A DNA stretch of 64,000 nt from Odobenus rosmarus divergens (GCF_000321225.1 NW_004450480.1:4456130-4520129), one strand, 5' to 3'; counted from the stretch's first letter, positions 23,427 through 35,316 are shown. The notes: a model not told the origin generated them from the letters alone. Numbers and translations are program-made.

Positions 23427-23452
23427 GGGTGGGGGGGGGGCGGGGAGCAGGG
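23427..23452 (+). other. G-quadruplex-capable G-run
   Basis: Four G-runs (GGG, ten Gs, GGGG, GGG) within 26 bases, separated by t, c and agca. Fits the standard G4 pattern. It sits within the L2 fragment and likely arose by G-run expansion. Confidence 0.7.
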
Positions 23453-23502
23453 ATCCTCTGTGCCAGCAGAGCACAGACTCTACAATGTCATGACTAACCT
23501 GC

Positions 23503-23740
23503 AGGTGTTGGAGGTGGACTGTTGGGTTCCGACCTAACTCCACCACGCACAGGCTGTGTGACCTCAGCAAGTCACCTGACTTCTCTGGGCAGTGGTTTCA
23601 ACATCTTATGTGGAGACTAGGTTAATAACACCTACCCTCATGTTTTCTACGGTTAAATTCAAATGTGATGATATAGGTAAAGCAGTTAAAATGACCCCCG
23701 GCACACAATAAGCTCTTCATAAATGAGCACTATTACTATT
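23503..23740 (+). mobile_element. MIR SINE, nearly full length
   Basis: Follows MIR through ggctgtgtgacctcagcaag, tcacctgacttctctgggca, ggttaataacacctaccctc and ggcacacaataagctcttca to a tattactatt tail. It separates two parts of an L2. Confidence 0.85.
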
Positions 23741-23812
23741 CACCACTGTATACTCAGTACCAGGCACAGGTGTCATACAAAAACCTGCTCAAATACTTAT
23801 TAAATCAATACA

Positions 23813-24136
23813 CTTTAATTTTATCAGAGTATTCTTGCAACAACCCATGAAGTGTTTCTACATCCACTTCAGAGAGAAGGAACTAGAGAGATTATCAATG
23901 CCTTTTCTGACATCTCACAACACTCTAGAAACTTCAGGTTTTTGAGCCCCAGCCTGACCAGCATCAACTCAGGGCATTATTTCCAGTACATCTCTTGCGA
24001 GAGTTTTCACACCAACCTGTTGAGGGTAGGAGCAATCAAAAACAAAGCAAACAAGAACAAATCCATAGGCATAAAACAATGTTTATTTGATTATAAATAT
24101 GGTACGATGTGGATGTTCTCCTGTCCTGTCCCATAA
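23813..24136. other. Unique sequence, no gene seen
   Basis: A 94-codon open frame starts at 23852 but shows no known domain. Nothing else is recognised. Confidence 0.45.
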
Positions 24137-24245
24137 ACCCTTTGAACCTTGGTGTTTCCTGTCTGTGAAATGGGGTAATAGGGATGAAAGGAGGTAATAT
24201 AGGGAAAAATGTCTCCCACGGGGCATGGCATTAAGTAGGTCCTCA
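24137..24245 (+). mobile_element. MIR SINE fragment
   Basis: ttggtgtttcctgtctgtga then aatggggtaatagggatg and gcatggcattaagtaggtcc match the 3' half of MIR. Confidence 0.7.
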
Positions 24246-24617
24246 AAAAAAAAAAGGTAACCTCTGTTACTTCTTCATCCTCTTCAGGGGATGTGAACCA
24301 GTAAATGATTTTTAAGGCCATGAGCTACACTTACCCTGGATCTCATCAACTAAGAATCCATTGGGGAAAAAAAAAAATCCATTAGAAACAGCTATTTTGT
24401 TTTCAAATTATAGAGCAGTTAGAATGCTGAGGTCCTTGGATTTACAATAGGTACTGTATTCGGCCATTCTCCCTATACATTTCTACATCATCCTATGATA
24501 GGATATGAAAAATCAAAAATCGCATCTGTACTAGAATCTGACTGCCAACCTGGCCACTTTCAATTCCTAAATCTATAGCACAGAAAAAAAAAATTCATAC
24601 ATTCTGAGCTGTTCTTA
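24246..24617. other. Unique sequence, no gene seen
   Basis: Two A-runs (24246-24256 and about 24367-24377), otherwise nothing recognised. Confidence 0.45.
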
Positions 24618-24634
24618 AAATTCTCAAACTCATG

Positions 24635-24818
24635 GGATGGCTCAGTCAGCAAAGCGTCCAACTCTTGGTTTTAGCTCAGGTCATGATCTTAGGGTTGTGA
24701 GATCGAGCCCTGCCTCGGGCACCATGCTGGGTGTGGAGCCTGCTTGGGATTCTCTTTCTCCCTCTCCCTCTGCCCTCCCCTGTCCCTCCGTTCTCCTCCT
24801 CCCCGTCTCTAAAAAAAG
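24635..24818 (+). mobile_element. Old carnivore tRNA-Lys SINE
   Basis: Plus-strand CAN SINE of an older type: gatggctcagtcagcaaagc head, ctcaggtcatgatcttaggg and a long CT-rich body, but the gcctgggtgg start is missing. Flanked by aaattctcaaactcatg (24618-24634) and gaattttcaaactcatg (24819-24835), a 17-bp duplication with two differences. Confidence 0.93.
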
Positions 24819-24835
24819 GAATTTTCAAACTCATG

Positions 24836-26984
24836 AATAAAGTGGTTTCAGGGGAAGTAGCTATCTTTCTTTGAGCTATTTAAAGTAGTCCAACTAATTA
24901 TTTAAAGAATTTGCCCACTTCCAATATTAGAAAGATTCATTTACCAGAACTCTGGTCAGTGGGGGCTAGCCAGCAGTGTTCCAAAAATACAAGGGGAATC
25001 CTAAAAAATCATGTTTCGTGCCATGTCCCAGACCACCTAGAAAGACCACATGACCTAAAAAGCAAATGATGGAAATAAACCCCTATTTACTTGGATTGGG
25101 CAAAATGTAAAAAACATGTAACTCTTCCCCATGATAAGCTGATGAGTACAGCTTCATTTATGAGGGCAGATTGCAGGCACTGCCCAAAGCCCACTGGCTT
25201 ATGTCCATACACAAGAAACCTGGACAAATCACTCAGTGCTATGAAGGTCAAGGTCAATGGGCAGAGGGCTGTGAGGTCAAGGGCTGCCCACCATAGCCAG
25301 GAGAGGCTGCAAGCAAGATCGCTCCTTATTACTGACATGGTCAGTCACCTTAGATTCCTCCTGGCCTAGACCTGCCTGAGAAATGGGCAATGCTCAAGCA
25401 GCTGGTTTAAAAATCTGCTAGTCAATCCTTCAAATGCCCAATTCTGCTTTTATTCAGTGTGCCAGGAAGGTTAAACTAAATGGCTTCTCTTCCAAAGGTC
25501 AGGAAAGCTTGCTAAGGAAGTTTGAAGACTACCACTGTAGAGGAAAATGTTTCACTGAGAATAGTGGCCAAGAGGGCAATTGGCTAGCAATGATCAATTA
25601 CGATTAGACAAGTCATGAAATACACAGTATGGTTCTGCTGAAATTAGACTGCCACAAAAAGAGAATGTGGCCCCATTTCAGCCCAAGGGAGATGAGAAAC
25701 TCTTCAGGAAACTGTTGGAAATAAACACATGACTCTGAAAGCTGAGTATCTTTTATATGCAATTGTCAAGTTACATAGATGATTCCAAATTCTGCTAATT
25801 TACACACTAAATATCATTCTTTACTCTATCTTTGGCTGCATTATCAATTATGTTGGGGGATGTATTACATCAATTATGTAATGGGGATCAAAACAAAGTA
25901 ACAAAATGAAGCATTTTTACAGGCTAATGAAATAGAATCAGGAATGTTGCCCATGGGGCTGGGTATTCCAAACTGATTTTGTATCTGACACTGAGGTCTG
26001 TGTATCACTGCCTTTAGCAGTGGGGGGAAGGCAGACAGACACAAGGAAAAGTGGGTACTTTTAGTCTCAAGAACTTTTTTGAAGCAAACAGCTAATAGGG
26101 CTTGTTTTAAACCCTGCCAGAAACATCCAACCCAAAGAGGGATAAAACTTGCAGAGCAACCTATGTTCACCAAAAGAACTCTGACAAGAGTGATATATAC
26201 TCAAACATATTTAAGAGGCTTTTGTTTTATGTCCCCATGGCTAGGGCTGGGGAGCAAAGATTTGGGACTGAGGTCCATAAGTGCAAATAAATATTAAGCA
26301 CCTCTGCTGGAAAGAATTTTACACACTGTCTTCCTACATCAGCGGGGCTTCATTCATTATTCTACTAACCTTGAACTTGGCAACCTCAAGAATGTGACCT
26401 CGAGGGGCTGCTTGGAGTTGTACTCCTTGTTCAACACCTGTAAGGTAGAGACTGTAGAAATGTTCTGACTTGTGCCTCTCCCCTCACCATCAGCATGTCA
26501 GTCTGCTCATCCAAGGCATTAAGACAAAAGTGAAGTGAGCACAGACCACCCAGACATGGGGTGCAGATGGCACATCTGTGGTCTGTGCTCAGCCTCCACC
26601 CTCCCTGTTACTTTATACCCCTGGTCATTTGCATTGCTGCCTCTGTGCCATGGTGCCCTTCTTGCCTCACTGCTCCCCAGTATAGCCCAGAGCACCCACT
26701 TCCAGGTCAAGCCAGCAAATACTGACTCCATCAGCAACGCACTCTCTTACTCGAGGGGGCTCCAGGGAAAAGCAAAGATACAGGAACAGTAGGACAGCGC
26801 TTGTCTTCAAGGGGATGACAAGGAAAATAAGAGCTCTTTTTTGAAATATGGGTGGTGGAACTAGATCATCTTGATGGACTTATGAGTTCTCTAAAAAGGA
26901 AGAGAATTTTCTCCAGCTCCTCTTAAAAGGGGACACAGAAGTTCAGAACATCAGCCAGCCTGGATGGTCTAAATTCTCTGTCAT
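24836..26984. other. Unique sequence, no gene seen
   Basis: Over 2 kb without a recognised repeat. Open frames up to 99 codons occur on both strands with no identifiable product. Composition is mixed and no CpG-rich segment is present. Confidence 0.5.
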
Positions 26985-27190
26985 TTCACTAACTGCCCTA
27001 ATTGGGGCAAGTCATTTCATCAGCCTGTGTCTTAATCTCCTCACCTGTCAATAGGGGAGAAGAAGAATCCCTTCCTGGTAAAGTGGTTGCGGGAATTCAA
27101 TGAATGAATGCCCAGCAAGCCCTCCGAACAATGCGTACCACACGTGAGCACTCTGTACATGTCTGCTGTCAACATCATCATTATTTAGCA
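26985..27190 (+). mobile_element. MIR SINE
   Basis: gggcaagtcatttcatcagc, cttaatctcctcacctgtca, ataggggagaag and the tgagcactctgtacatg segment reproduce the MIR core and 3' end in order. Confidence 0.8.
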
Positions 27191-27915
27191 TGTACTTCTT
27201 ATTCTATTTACTTCATTCCTTCGGCGGACAACTGCTACGAAAGCCCACTGCAAAGCCACCGAACACAGATCTTCTCCCCACTCTGGAAGGCACATTTTGG
27301 CCCCACCAGAGAGGTTCTGTTTGACTGTGCTCCCCATCGGCCTAAAGTCGACAGTGGAATGCTGGAACTGTAGCGACAAAGATGTCAAGAGAGGTCTGGT
27401 TCTTTTACTGAGCACAGCAGAGACACTTTTTATGACTTCATACTTATGCAATAAAAATTAAGTGGTTACCTAAGACCACTACCAAACGACAAAACCATGA
27501 TTATGCATCGGTTCCCTAAAAAGTCCTTCACAGAAATGGATGTTAGTAGAGAACTACTTAATTAACATGAATACCCTCAATATCCATGCCAACGTATTTA
27601 CATTTTTATGAAAACCACGGTAATTCTGGTTCCTTGAGAGTTAAAAAAAAATCCAAGTAATCAAAATGATCTCGTAAAAAGTCCCGATGTACCAGGTTAT
27701 GCTAAATCTGGGTCAAGAAGAAGACCCAAATGGCCTACAAAATTGTAGATGTCATTCAAAGCAGAACGTGCTTCTTAAATTGTAGTTAAATAACAGAGAT
27801 CAAAATTGTTTAAGTAAATTTAAGCCATAAATCTTGAATTTATTTCTTAGGGAGAAAATCAGGGATATCTTCAGTTTATATTTATTTCTTATGTACTTCA
27901 AAACATAGTCAATCA
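27191..27915. other. Unique AT-rich sequence, no gene seen
   Basis: An 89-codon plus frame and an 88-codon minus frame overlap near 27104-27451; neither is recognisable. No repeat family identified. Confidence 0.45.
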
Positions 27916-27930
27916 AAACTCTGAAATTCT

Positions 27931-28085
27931 TTTTTTTTTAAGATTTTATTTATTTATTTGAGAGAGCGCGAGAGCATGAGCAGCGGGAGGGGCTGTGGGA
28001 GAGGGACAAGCAGACTCCCCGCTGAGCAGGAAGCCTGCTGAGTCAAAGTGAAAAGCTTAACCATCTGAGCCACCCAGGTGCCCCC
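27931..28085 (-). mobile_element. Carnivore tRNA-Lys SINE with internal deletion
   Basis: Minus-strand CAN SINE with head at 28085 and T-rich tail at 27931. Flanked by aaactctgaaattct (27916-27930) and aaactttggaattct (28086-28100). The segment that should carry the gatcccaggaccctgggatc B-box region is missing, shortening the copy to about 155 bp and probably removing pol III promoter function. Confidence 0.92.
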
Positions 28086-28266
28086 AAACTTTGGAATTCT
28101 AAGGAAGAGACATTACTAATTCACTGAATGGACCAGTATGTCAATGGACAACTCTCCTGTCACTTAACTGTGATAAGTTTAGCAGGTTGTGAGAAAGACC
28201 AGAAATGTTTTAAAGCCTTGAAGAAAAGAAAAGCCAGGGAAATGAAAAAGATTATTACGAGACTAT

Positions 28267-28535
28267 ATGTTTTTTATTGAAGTACAGTTGACACACAATG
28301 TCGCAGTAGTTTCATGTAAACAACACAGTGATGCCACAAGTCTGTATGTTATGCTGTGCTCACCCACGTGTAGCTGCCCTCTGTCACACCACACAACACT
28401 ATTACAGTACCATTGATTATATGCCCTATATGTACCTTTCATCCCCATGACTTACTCATTCCATAACTGGAAACCTGTACCTCGCACTCCCTTTCCCCCG
28501 CTCATCCCTCCACTTTCCTCCTCTCTGGTTCACCT
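28267..28535 (-). mobile_element. LINE-1 3' UTR fragment, antisense
   Basis: The plus strand reads ttttttattgaagtacagtt, gacacacaatgtcgcagtag, cagtgatgccacaag, then cttactcattccataactgg and aacctgtacctcgcactccc: the antisense of a carnivore-type L1 3' UTR. The poly(T) at 28270-28275 marks the L1 tail. No clear target-site duplication was found. Confidence 0.8.
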
Positions 28536-29450
28536 GCGAATCTATCTGGTCCTATACAATTTTTAAGTATCTGACTTTGATCAAGAGTGCTGATCTGTTC
28601 CAAATCATGTCTGATAATGAATTATCCTGTTTTGAACCAACTGAATCCTGCCTTCTCCATTATAAGCCATATTCCCTATTCAATTGATGCCGTCACGATA
28701 ATTTTCCCCACTCATAATCTCTACCATTACCACATTTGTCTGTGTGATGCTCGAGTGACGTGGGTGTGTGGATCTATCACCCCACTCAAAGGCTGGTTGT
28801 ACAGCTGATCCTCCTTCCCAACCCCGGGCCCCAAACCCTTTCCCAAACACTACTTCTGATGAGTTGCTGCCCAAACTGCATTTTTAATCCAAATGATAAC
28901 CTCCCTGGAAGGAGGTGCATCTTTTCTAATCAGGGGTGTGCAAGGCATTTCCTTTCCTCACTGGAGCCAAACATATCTCAAAGCCCATCTGTAGCCTCCA
29001 AACTTGTCAGTGCCACACAAGGAAAACAGACACATTTGCTCATTGAGTCCAGTCAGCCTAACTTCTGGACTGGGTACTGTTAACCCTTTAGGCGCCTTCG
29101 GGGGGCAGGAAGGAACATGAAGGAGGGAAAGGTGGTCTGCGTATCTCACCTCCACCTGAGAGAAGCCACCACTTCTCCGCTCCTACTGATTGTTGGTCGG
29201 GGGGAATGGAGGAAGACTAGTATTGCCAGAGAGTCTCAATTTTCTAATAAAGCCAGAAACCCAGACTTCTCTGTAAAAATCTCCTCTCAATTTTAAATGT
29301 TGGCAACAAATTCCAAACATTTTTAGACACAGTGACAGTTGGATCAAACATCTCTCCTAGCCACATCTAGCCTACGGGATGCCAGTTGTGGAGATAACCC
29401 CCCCCCAAAAAGCAAGGAAACCTGAGTAATAATTCCCATCTCTCCAGTAT
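28536..29450. other. Unique sequence, no gene seen
   Basis: Overlapping frames of 64-107 codons on both strands show no domains. A C-run lies at 29399-29406. Confidence 0.45.
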
Positions 29451-29690
29451 CTGTAAAGAACTAACAAATAAGGAGCACCGTGTGCTAGGCACCGTGCTAA
29501 GTAAGTACTTTCCACCCATCATCTCCTTTTGATTCTCATTACAAACTGTGTAATACTGCCACTCTGGTTGGAGAGATTAAAAAAAGACACCTAGGAAAGG
29601 TAAAACCTTGTCTAAGTTTCCCCAGCCAGGCAGTAGCAGGATTTGAACTTAAGTCTCAACTTTAAACCCCACCAGCTTTGCACCTAACAA
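29451..29690 (-). mobile_element. MIR SINE, antisense
   Basis: Antisense MIR: gtgtgctaggcaccgtgcta, atcatctccttttgattctc, attacaaactgtgtaata, then cttgtctaagtttccccagc and aggatttgaacttaagtctc (the reverse complement of the tRNA-related head). Confidence 0.82.
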
Positions 29691-30053
29691 CAACAGCACA
29701 AAGCTGAGCTCGCAGGAGGGGCCTCCTAGGTCCTGGGGAAAGTGGCATTACGGATCCCCGTGTTATCTGCTAGGGTATACACTGCCAAGTCTGTTGTTCT
29801 GAGGTCAGTGGTCCAATGTGGTCATCTCAGAAGTGAGAAACGATAGTGTCTTCAACCACATTTCAAATGTACGATTCAGCCCTCGGGCATGATGTGCCAC
29901 CTGCCAGAAGAAGCCATAAACCTGGCTACTAACTGTATTTGCAAGCAAAATGGCTCTTAAAAATAATAATAATTTTTAGAGAGTAAGACAGAAACTTTTT
30001 CAGAAGCCTTCACTCATTGATTCTTTCTTGTATCTATAGGTTTCACCTTAAAC
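29691..30053. other. Unique sequence, no gene seen
   Basis: Nothing recognised apart from a short AAT-rich run near 29960. Confidence 0.45.
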
Positions 30054-30064
30054 AAGTTGATTTT

Positions 30065-30160
30065 GGGGCATCCCCTGCCTCAGTCAGTAGAGTGTGCGAC
30101 TCTTGATCTCGGGGTCATGAGTTTGAGCCCCATGCTGGGTGTAGAGATTACTTTAAAAAA
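30065..30160 (+). mobile_element. Short old tRNA-Lys SINE (head only)
   Basis: About 96 bp: cctcagtcagtagagtgtgc, gactcttgatctcggggtca, tgagtttgagccccatgctg and ggtgtagagattactttaaa, i.e. the tRNA-like head without the CT-rich body. Flanked by aagttgatttt (30054-30064) and aggttgatttt (30161-30171). The head-only form is probably an older CAN SINE type. Confidence 0.88.
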
Positions 30161-30171
30161 AGGTTGATTTT

Positions 30172-30904
30172 AATCTTATTATTTCAACATCAAAGCGAGA
30201 AAAAAGGTTCAACATCAAATGGGTCAGAAATGAAGTATTTTTACGAAAGAAGTCCAATAACTTCATCCAGCACTCTTTCTTAATTAACTTAAGCAACTTT
30301 TCATATTTTCCTAATGCTTATTTTTGGCAGCAATTAAAGCAAAAGCAACCGAACCCCAAATTAGTGCACAGGCCAGTTGTGATTTTTATTTGCCTTAATT
30401 TCACTTGACAATAGAACCATTGTGAAGGATACACATCCCTACAGAACTCCCAGCTCTTCCCTCTTATACTAACCCATTCAAGAACAAGCTTCAAATCATT
30501 TACAGAGCTGCACAACTATAGGAGTTTTTAACCGTACATCAACCCATTGTCTGTTTTCAACTTCAAATGCAAAGAAAAAAAAATTGAGAAAACCTCTATC
30601 CACAGTGTATTAGGAACTCAAAGGACAATTTTTTATTTTTAAAAAATAGCCTGGAATCCTGTGGGGCTTCAGCCAGTGTACTTTATGTAGCAGAACTAGC
30701 CCACAGGCATCATCCAGGTGATGCATGCTGCAGAGCAGACAGAATATCCATGGAATGTCCACAGCCCCCACCACTAACCTTGCGAAAGCCATCAGCTGCC
30801 TTTGCATTAGAAGAGGGAAGGTCTTACAAAGGTATAATATACAAAGTGAGCAGCCCAGGACAGAGATAAGCAAAGACATCAGCTAGGGATGGTACTGGCA
30901 AGGG
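30172..30904. other. Unique sequence, no gene seen
   Basis: Short frames only; an A-run at about 30575-30584. Nothing recognised. Confidence 0.45.
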
Positions 30905-31255
30905 GTTCCACTTTGTACTTTCTGTCCCCTCACTCTGGAATACCTTTCACAAATATTACTGCCATTGCCTCTGGGTCTCTGCTCCCTTGTGACCTCTTCA
31001 ATGAGACCTAACCTGAACACTCCATAGCAAACAGCACACACAATCCCTACCCCCTACTCCCCGCTGACCAAACTCCCTTCCTTCCTTCCCTTTACTTTTT
31101 ATCCTAGCACTTAGCACCACTGCACATCTTGTGTATTGCCTCATTAATTTATATTCTACTATCCACCACTAGAATGGCAAGTCCATGAGAGCTGGACCTC
31201 TGCCTGTTCCTTCATTGCCAAGTCCTCAGGATCCAATAATAAATCAATGAATTAT
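30905..31255 (+). mobile_element. L2 LINE 3' region
   Basis: ctctggaatacctttcacaa, gtgacctcttcaatgagacc and taacctgaacact, then tatcctagcacttagcacca, ccactagaatggcaagtcca, tgagagctggacctctgcct and ataataaatcaatgaatta follow the L2 3' end in order over about 350 bp. Confidence 0.85.
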
Positions 31256-31309
31256 CTTTTGAATGTAACTAATATACAAGTGAACAAATGATAGATTGTT
31301 AATGACCAC

Positions 31310-31442
31310 ACCCACCAGAATGTAAATGCCTGAAAGCAGGGCTCCCGAGGGTCTCGGTCTCCCTGTAGCCTCCCGCGCCATTATCTACAACTGAGTGCCT
31401 GCCATACAGTAACGAATGGCTGGATCAGTGAGTGAATGAATC
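31310..31442 (+). mobile_element. L2 LINE 3' end, second copy
   Basis: caccagaatgtaaatgcctg, aaagcagggctcccgagg, then ctgagtgcctgccatacagt and agtgagtgaatgaatc repeat the L2 terminal segment just after the copy ending at 31255. Either a separate L2 or a duplicated tail. Confidence 0.75.
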
Positions 31443-32079
31443 ACACACTCTAGTTCATTCTGCAGCAAAGCTAATTCCATTGTGGTCAAGACTCCAGTGC
31501 AGGTGCGAATTCCGTTTCTTCTGTGTTCAACTGGGACACCTCCACATCTTTGGAGGTAAATTCTGCAGCTAGTCAGTTGCATCTTTCATGTGTTAATATA
31601 CTGACTCTTAAAAGAGGGCTGTTGAAAGGAACAGACTCATTCCAGTCACCTCACGGGATGGGACACTTTTGGTAAGGAATATGTGTAGGGGAAGCAGGGA
31701 AAACACAGTGATCGGATCTCAGGAGGTTCAGAAAATCGTGGGTCAAGATTTACCAAGTCTGTGAACCTGTTAGCAGATGCCCCTCAGCCTTGCCCAGGCA
31801 GCCCTACCTCTCCTGTGGGCTCACATTTTGCCACCCTTTTCCCACATTGCCTGGTCTTCTCCTTACATCTTGTAGGTAACACTTTTGGACACTGAAGACT
31901 CTTGATCACCTTTACGACAATGAAGATTAGAAAAGAGTGGGGATTCCATTTCCGTGTTTCCAATAGTATGTCATTCACTCAACCCCAAGTACTACAAAAC
32001 ACTTCTAGTTTACAAAGGACAGCACTAAGAAAATCAATTTTGCCATGCCAAGTGCAGTAGGCTAAACTGTTGCTCAGAA
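31443..32079. other. Unique sequence, no gene seen
   Basis: Nothing recognised. Confidence 0.45.
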
Positions 32080-32440
32080 TATTTGCTGCCCTTCCCTGTG
32101 AGGGGATTATCCTTCCCTTGTCCTGGTGATGTCAGACTTGATCAAGTCACTTAATAATGAAATGTGGCTGGGAGGGAGCGTGACCCTTCTGAGCAGAAGA
32201 CTGGGACCATCACCTGGTTCTGCCATGTTGTCTTCTCCTTCTGCTTGCAGACAGAAATGTCCCAGGTAGAGGGCCACTCCTTCAGCCTAGGTTCTGGAAG
32301 GCTGAGCACCTGGAACAGAGCTGCTGCTGACCTAGCATGGACACATAACATGAGCAAAAAACAAACCACTGTTGCAAGCAGCTGAGCTTTTCAGAAGATG
32401 TTGGTGCAGCAGAACTGAGCCTATGCAGAATGATACTCCG
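32080..32440 (+). mobile_element. MaLR-like (MLT1-type) LTR, ancient
   Basis: The order of blocks ttgatcaagtcacttaataa, gaaatgtggctgggagggag, ccatgttgtcttctcct, agacagaaatgtcccagg, gaacagagctgctgctgacc, tagcatggacacataacatg and tgttgcaagcagctgagctt then gttggtgcagcagaac fits an old non-coding LTR-type repeat with the gtaagccactgag ... ttgttacgcagcat end. Subfamily not assigned. No internal retroviral sequence is present, so it is a solo copy. Confidence 0.55.
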
Positions 32441-35302
32441 ATGATCGTTTTGCAGTGACTGTTCATTTCCTCACACTCTTGCTGTTATTAAACATGTAAA
32501 CAAAGAACTGGTATTGCCTTAACTTGAATGGAGACTAACTGGCCCAGTAATGGCAAAGGCCAACATATTTCAGCCAAGTCATGGACCCCTCCCCCTACGT
32601 CTGAAGTGAAAGCAAAGGCCCCAGGCAAGATAAAAGCAAAACTGGCTGTGTGGGGAGAGAGTATCTTGTGAAAGTTTCACCTGACAATTCACATGGGCAG
32701 AGAGCAACATAAAAACAAATCAAGGTCCATATAGGCCCATAATTAAGAGTAATTGCACACTTCATAACCTGCATTTCCTAAACTGTCATGTCGTCATTGC
32801 TACGAATGGTGTGGACCTGGCATGCACTATATACCTTGAAGCCAACTGCAGAATGGGATTTATGAGGCCCCCACATGTGTGGGACACTGGGCAAACAGAA
32901 AACGTAGACTCCAGGTAAGCCCTGAAGTAAACTCAGATGAGGATTTAACTGCAGGTAAAGGAAGAATTTACAAGGATACGAATTCTGGGGTTTTCCATAA
33001 TTATATATACTGTAAGATCAATGTAAAAAGAAAATATGATATGATCTGGACAGGTTCCCTTAAACATACACACACATACAATTTAATAAATGTGATAGGT
33101 ATAAAAGCCAGAATCTTTTTGTGATGCTAAGTTGACTCAAGAAAAACCCCAAGGAATGTTACTGTACTTCCTTTGTTTGGGCTACAACTTTTCATCACAG
33201 TAATTAATACAAATGTCTGTGTCCCCGTAGGCCACAGTCTGCCATTTCTGACAGATCATGGCATCTGTTACATTTAATGACTCACAGGTACCAAGTGTAC
33301 ATCCAAGAGATGTTGAAAGTTTCATTAAGTAGACTGATTAATAGAATCTAAAGATTCAGTCCTCCTTATCAAATTCTCCTAGAGTCCCTTCAATGGTCAG
33401 CGCTGACCGGATGGAAGGGCAGAGAAAATTCCCACAGCTGGATCTCCAACAGAAACTTGGTGGTGGTCCAGAGCCCGCCTGCCCCAACAGCCCAGCCATC
33501 ACTTCTCCCAGGGCAGACACTGAGGATGTGGCTTTGTTGGCATGACAGGTATGTGTGTCATTCTGGAGCATCTGTGGTGCCCAATGAACAAGTACTCAGA
33601 CGCACATCTGAAACCTCTGCCCCTTTGCAAAGATTTCCAGCTGCTTCTAATCCTGAGCATTGAGAACTTATTTTGAGAGACAAAGGTTTCTTTAAACCAA
33701 TATCCATAATTTAGAGACTGGAAGGAGGGTCCTGTGTCTAGAATGCCACATGTGGTCTTCAGATGTCCCCGTCCTTAAGTCCCCCACAGTGGCAGGTTCT
33801 CCACAGGAACATGTTTCCCACACTCACGAACCACTGCATTAGAGACCAGAAGGTGAATGGACCTGGAGGGAAATACGATCAAGGGGCACTACTTTACTGG
33901 GTGTAGAAGTAATAGACACAGAGGTCTTGACCACTCTAAGAAACATGTTACACTTACAGAGAATTCCGTCTACACTGCAAGTCTTTTTTATTGCATATCA
34001 TCCTAGATCCATTGGAGAGGTCCCCTATTGCTGGTGCTGAGATTTGTAACCACATCTGAGGGGGCAATCCCCATCTCCCCTGGTCCTCCACTGAAAGGCG
34101 AGGACCCACACCCCAGTGTTCACAGACACTGCACTGCTCTGGCAACTGCATTATTCCACGTAGCCTCTCCTACAGTTCGCTGAGGTCATGGCACAAGAGT
34201 TCAGGCCAACAGAACATGAACAGAAGTGATACGCATCACTTCCAAGCCTGGCCCAAAGAAACCCCTCCTGCAGATCTTCACCGGCTTTCCAAGTGAAGAG
34301 ATTCAGGAGACCTAGGGAAGGTGGGCTCCAAGATTGGGAGAAGCCTGTGGTGAAGAACAGACCCCAAGCCCTTGCTGAACCGTATTTGGCCCTCAATTTG
34401 AACAAGTGTTAAATATTTATTGTGTGGGACCTCTGAATTTTGGGGATTATTTGTTATAGCACTTAGTCTACTCTAATACAGTGATAAATTTGCTTTAATC
34501 CACCAGATCGCTTTAATCTACCAGATTGCTTTAATCTACAATGCAGAACTGTCAAATACTTGGGAATATGTTGATACTTGGCATCAACAAGCCCCAGGCA
34601 ACAGTCTTGCCTTTCAATCTTTTCTGGAACACTATCGAATGTGGACAATACCCGTTAAAGAATGGCCAACCGGATCCAACTATTGTCTTCTCTAAGAGAC
34701 ACAGGAGGCCTTTCTTTCATGTTCTCCTTGTGTAGAACCTGCCACAATGGGGGACTTACGGACAGGGACATCTGAAGACCACATGTGGCATTCTACACAC
34801 AGGATCCTCCTTCCAGTCACTAAATTACAGTTAGGTGATTAAGGAAACTATGTCGCCTAAGTCATGTTCAATATCAGCATTCTTTTCACCCCTGGGGCTT
34901 CGGGACCAATATGACTCTTTGATGCTCTATCAAATCCTGAGTGGGGATGGTCACAGGGAATCCACAAAGCACGTGCACAACTAGAAATGCACAAAGTATA
35001 TTCACTTGTCCCAGGCCTGGGTTGTTGCGTTAACATCTAGGATATGCAGCAATGCATTCTACTTTAATTTTCCACCTTCATTTTACACTTTAGACTTCCA
35101 GGAGTCTTACATCTGTTTTCCAGCAGCCACAAAGACATCCTCTAATTGCTTCTGAATGAAAGCAGAGACTTCATTTCCTCGCACAGAACATATACACATT
35201 ACACATACTTCCAGCACCATGAGGCGGTCTCCCTTTCTCTCAATTCTGCGCATTGTCTCACCAACAAAGAAAAGCCCTTTTCAAGTCAAAATAATACTCC
35301 TT
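32441..35302. other. Unique sequence, no gene seen
   Basis: Nearly 3 kb with no recognised mobile element. Overlapping short frames show no domains. The only repeat is the 18-bp tandem array at 34490-34540. Confidence 0.5.
34490..34540 (+). repeat. 18-bp minisatellite, about 2.8 copies
   Basis: Units ttgctttaatccaccaga (34490), tcgctttaatctaccaga (34508) and ttgctttaatctacaatg (34526) repeat with a period of 18 bp and few differences. Likely local slippage; possibly variable in copy number. Confidence 0.92.
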
Positions 35303-35316
35303 AAAAAAGGCAATCT

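Larger units (their letters stand above)
23090..23812 (+). mobile_element. L2 LINE 3' region, interrupted by a MIR
   Basis: Plus-strand L2: ctcgaatgtcacccatccag and agaggccttgccagattcac, gtagcacttagcacagtgtg, then cactggattctgagcttcc at 23407 onward. The tail resumes at 23741 (cactgtatactcagtaccag then gcacaggtgt ... ttattaaatcaat). The MIR at 23503-23740 lies between. L2 encodes nothing intact here. Confidence 0.8.

Noticed and set aside
32220..32290. Possible splice acceptor (ctgcttgcag) and following open stretch
   Set aside because: It lies inside an ancient MaLR-like LTR and the downstream frame shows no protein similarity; LTR consensus contains similar strings.
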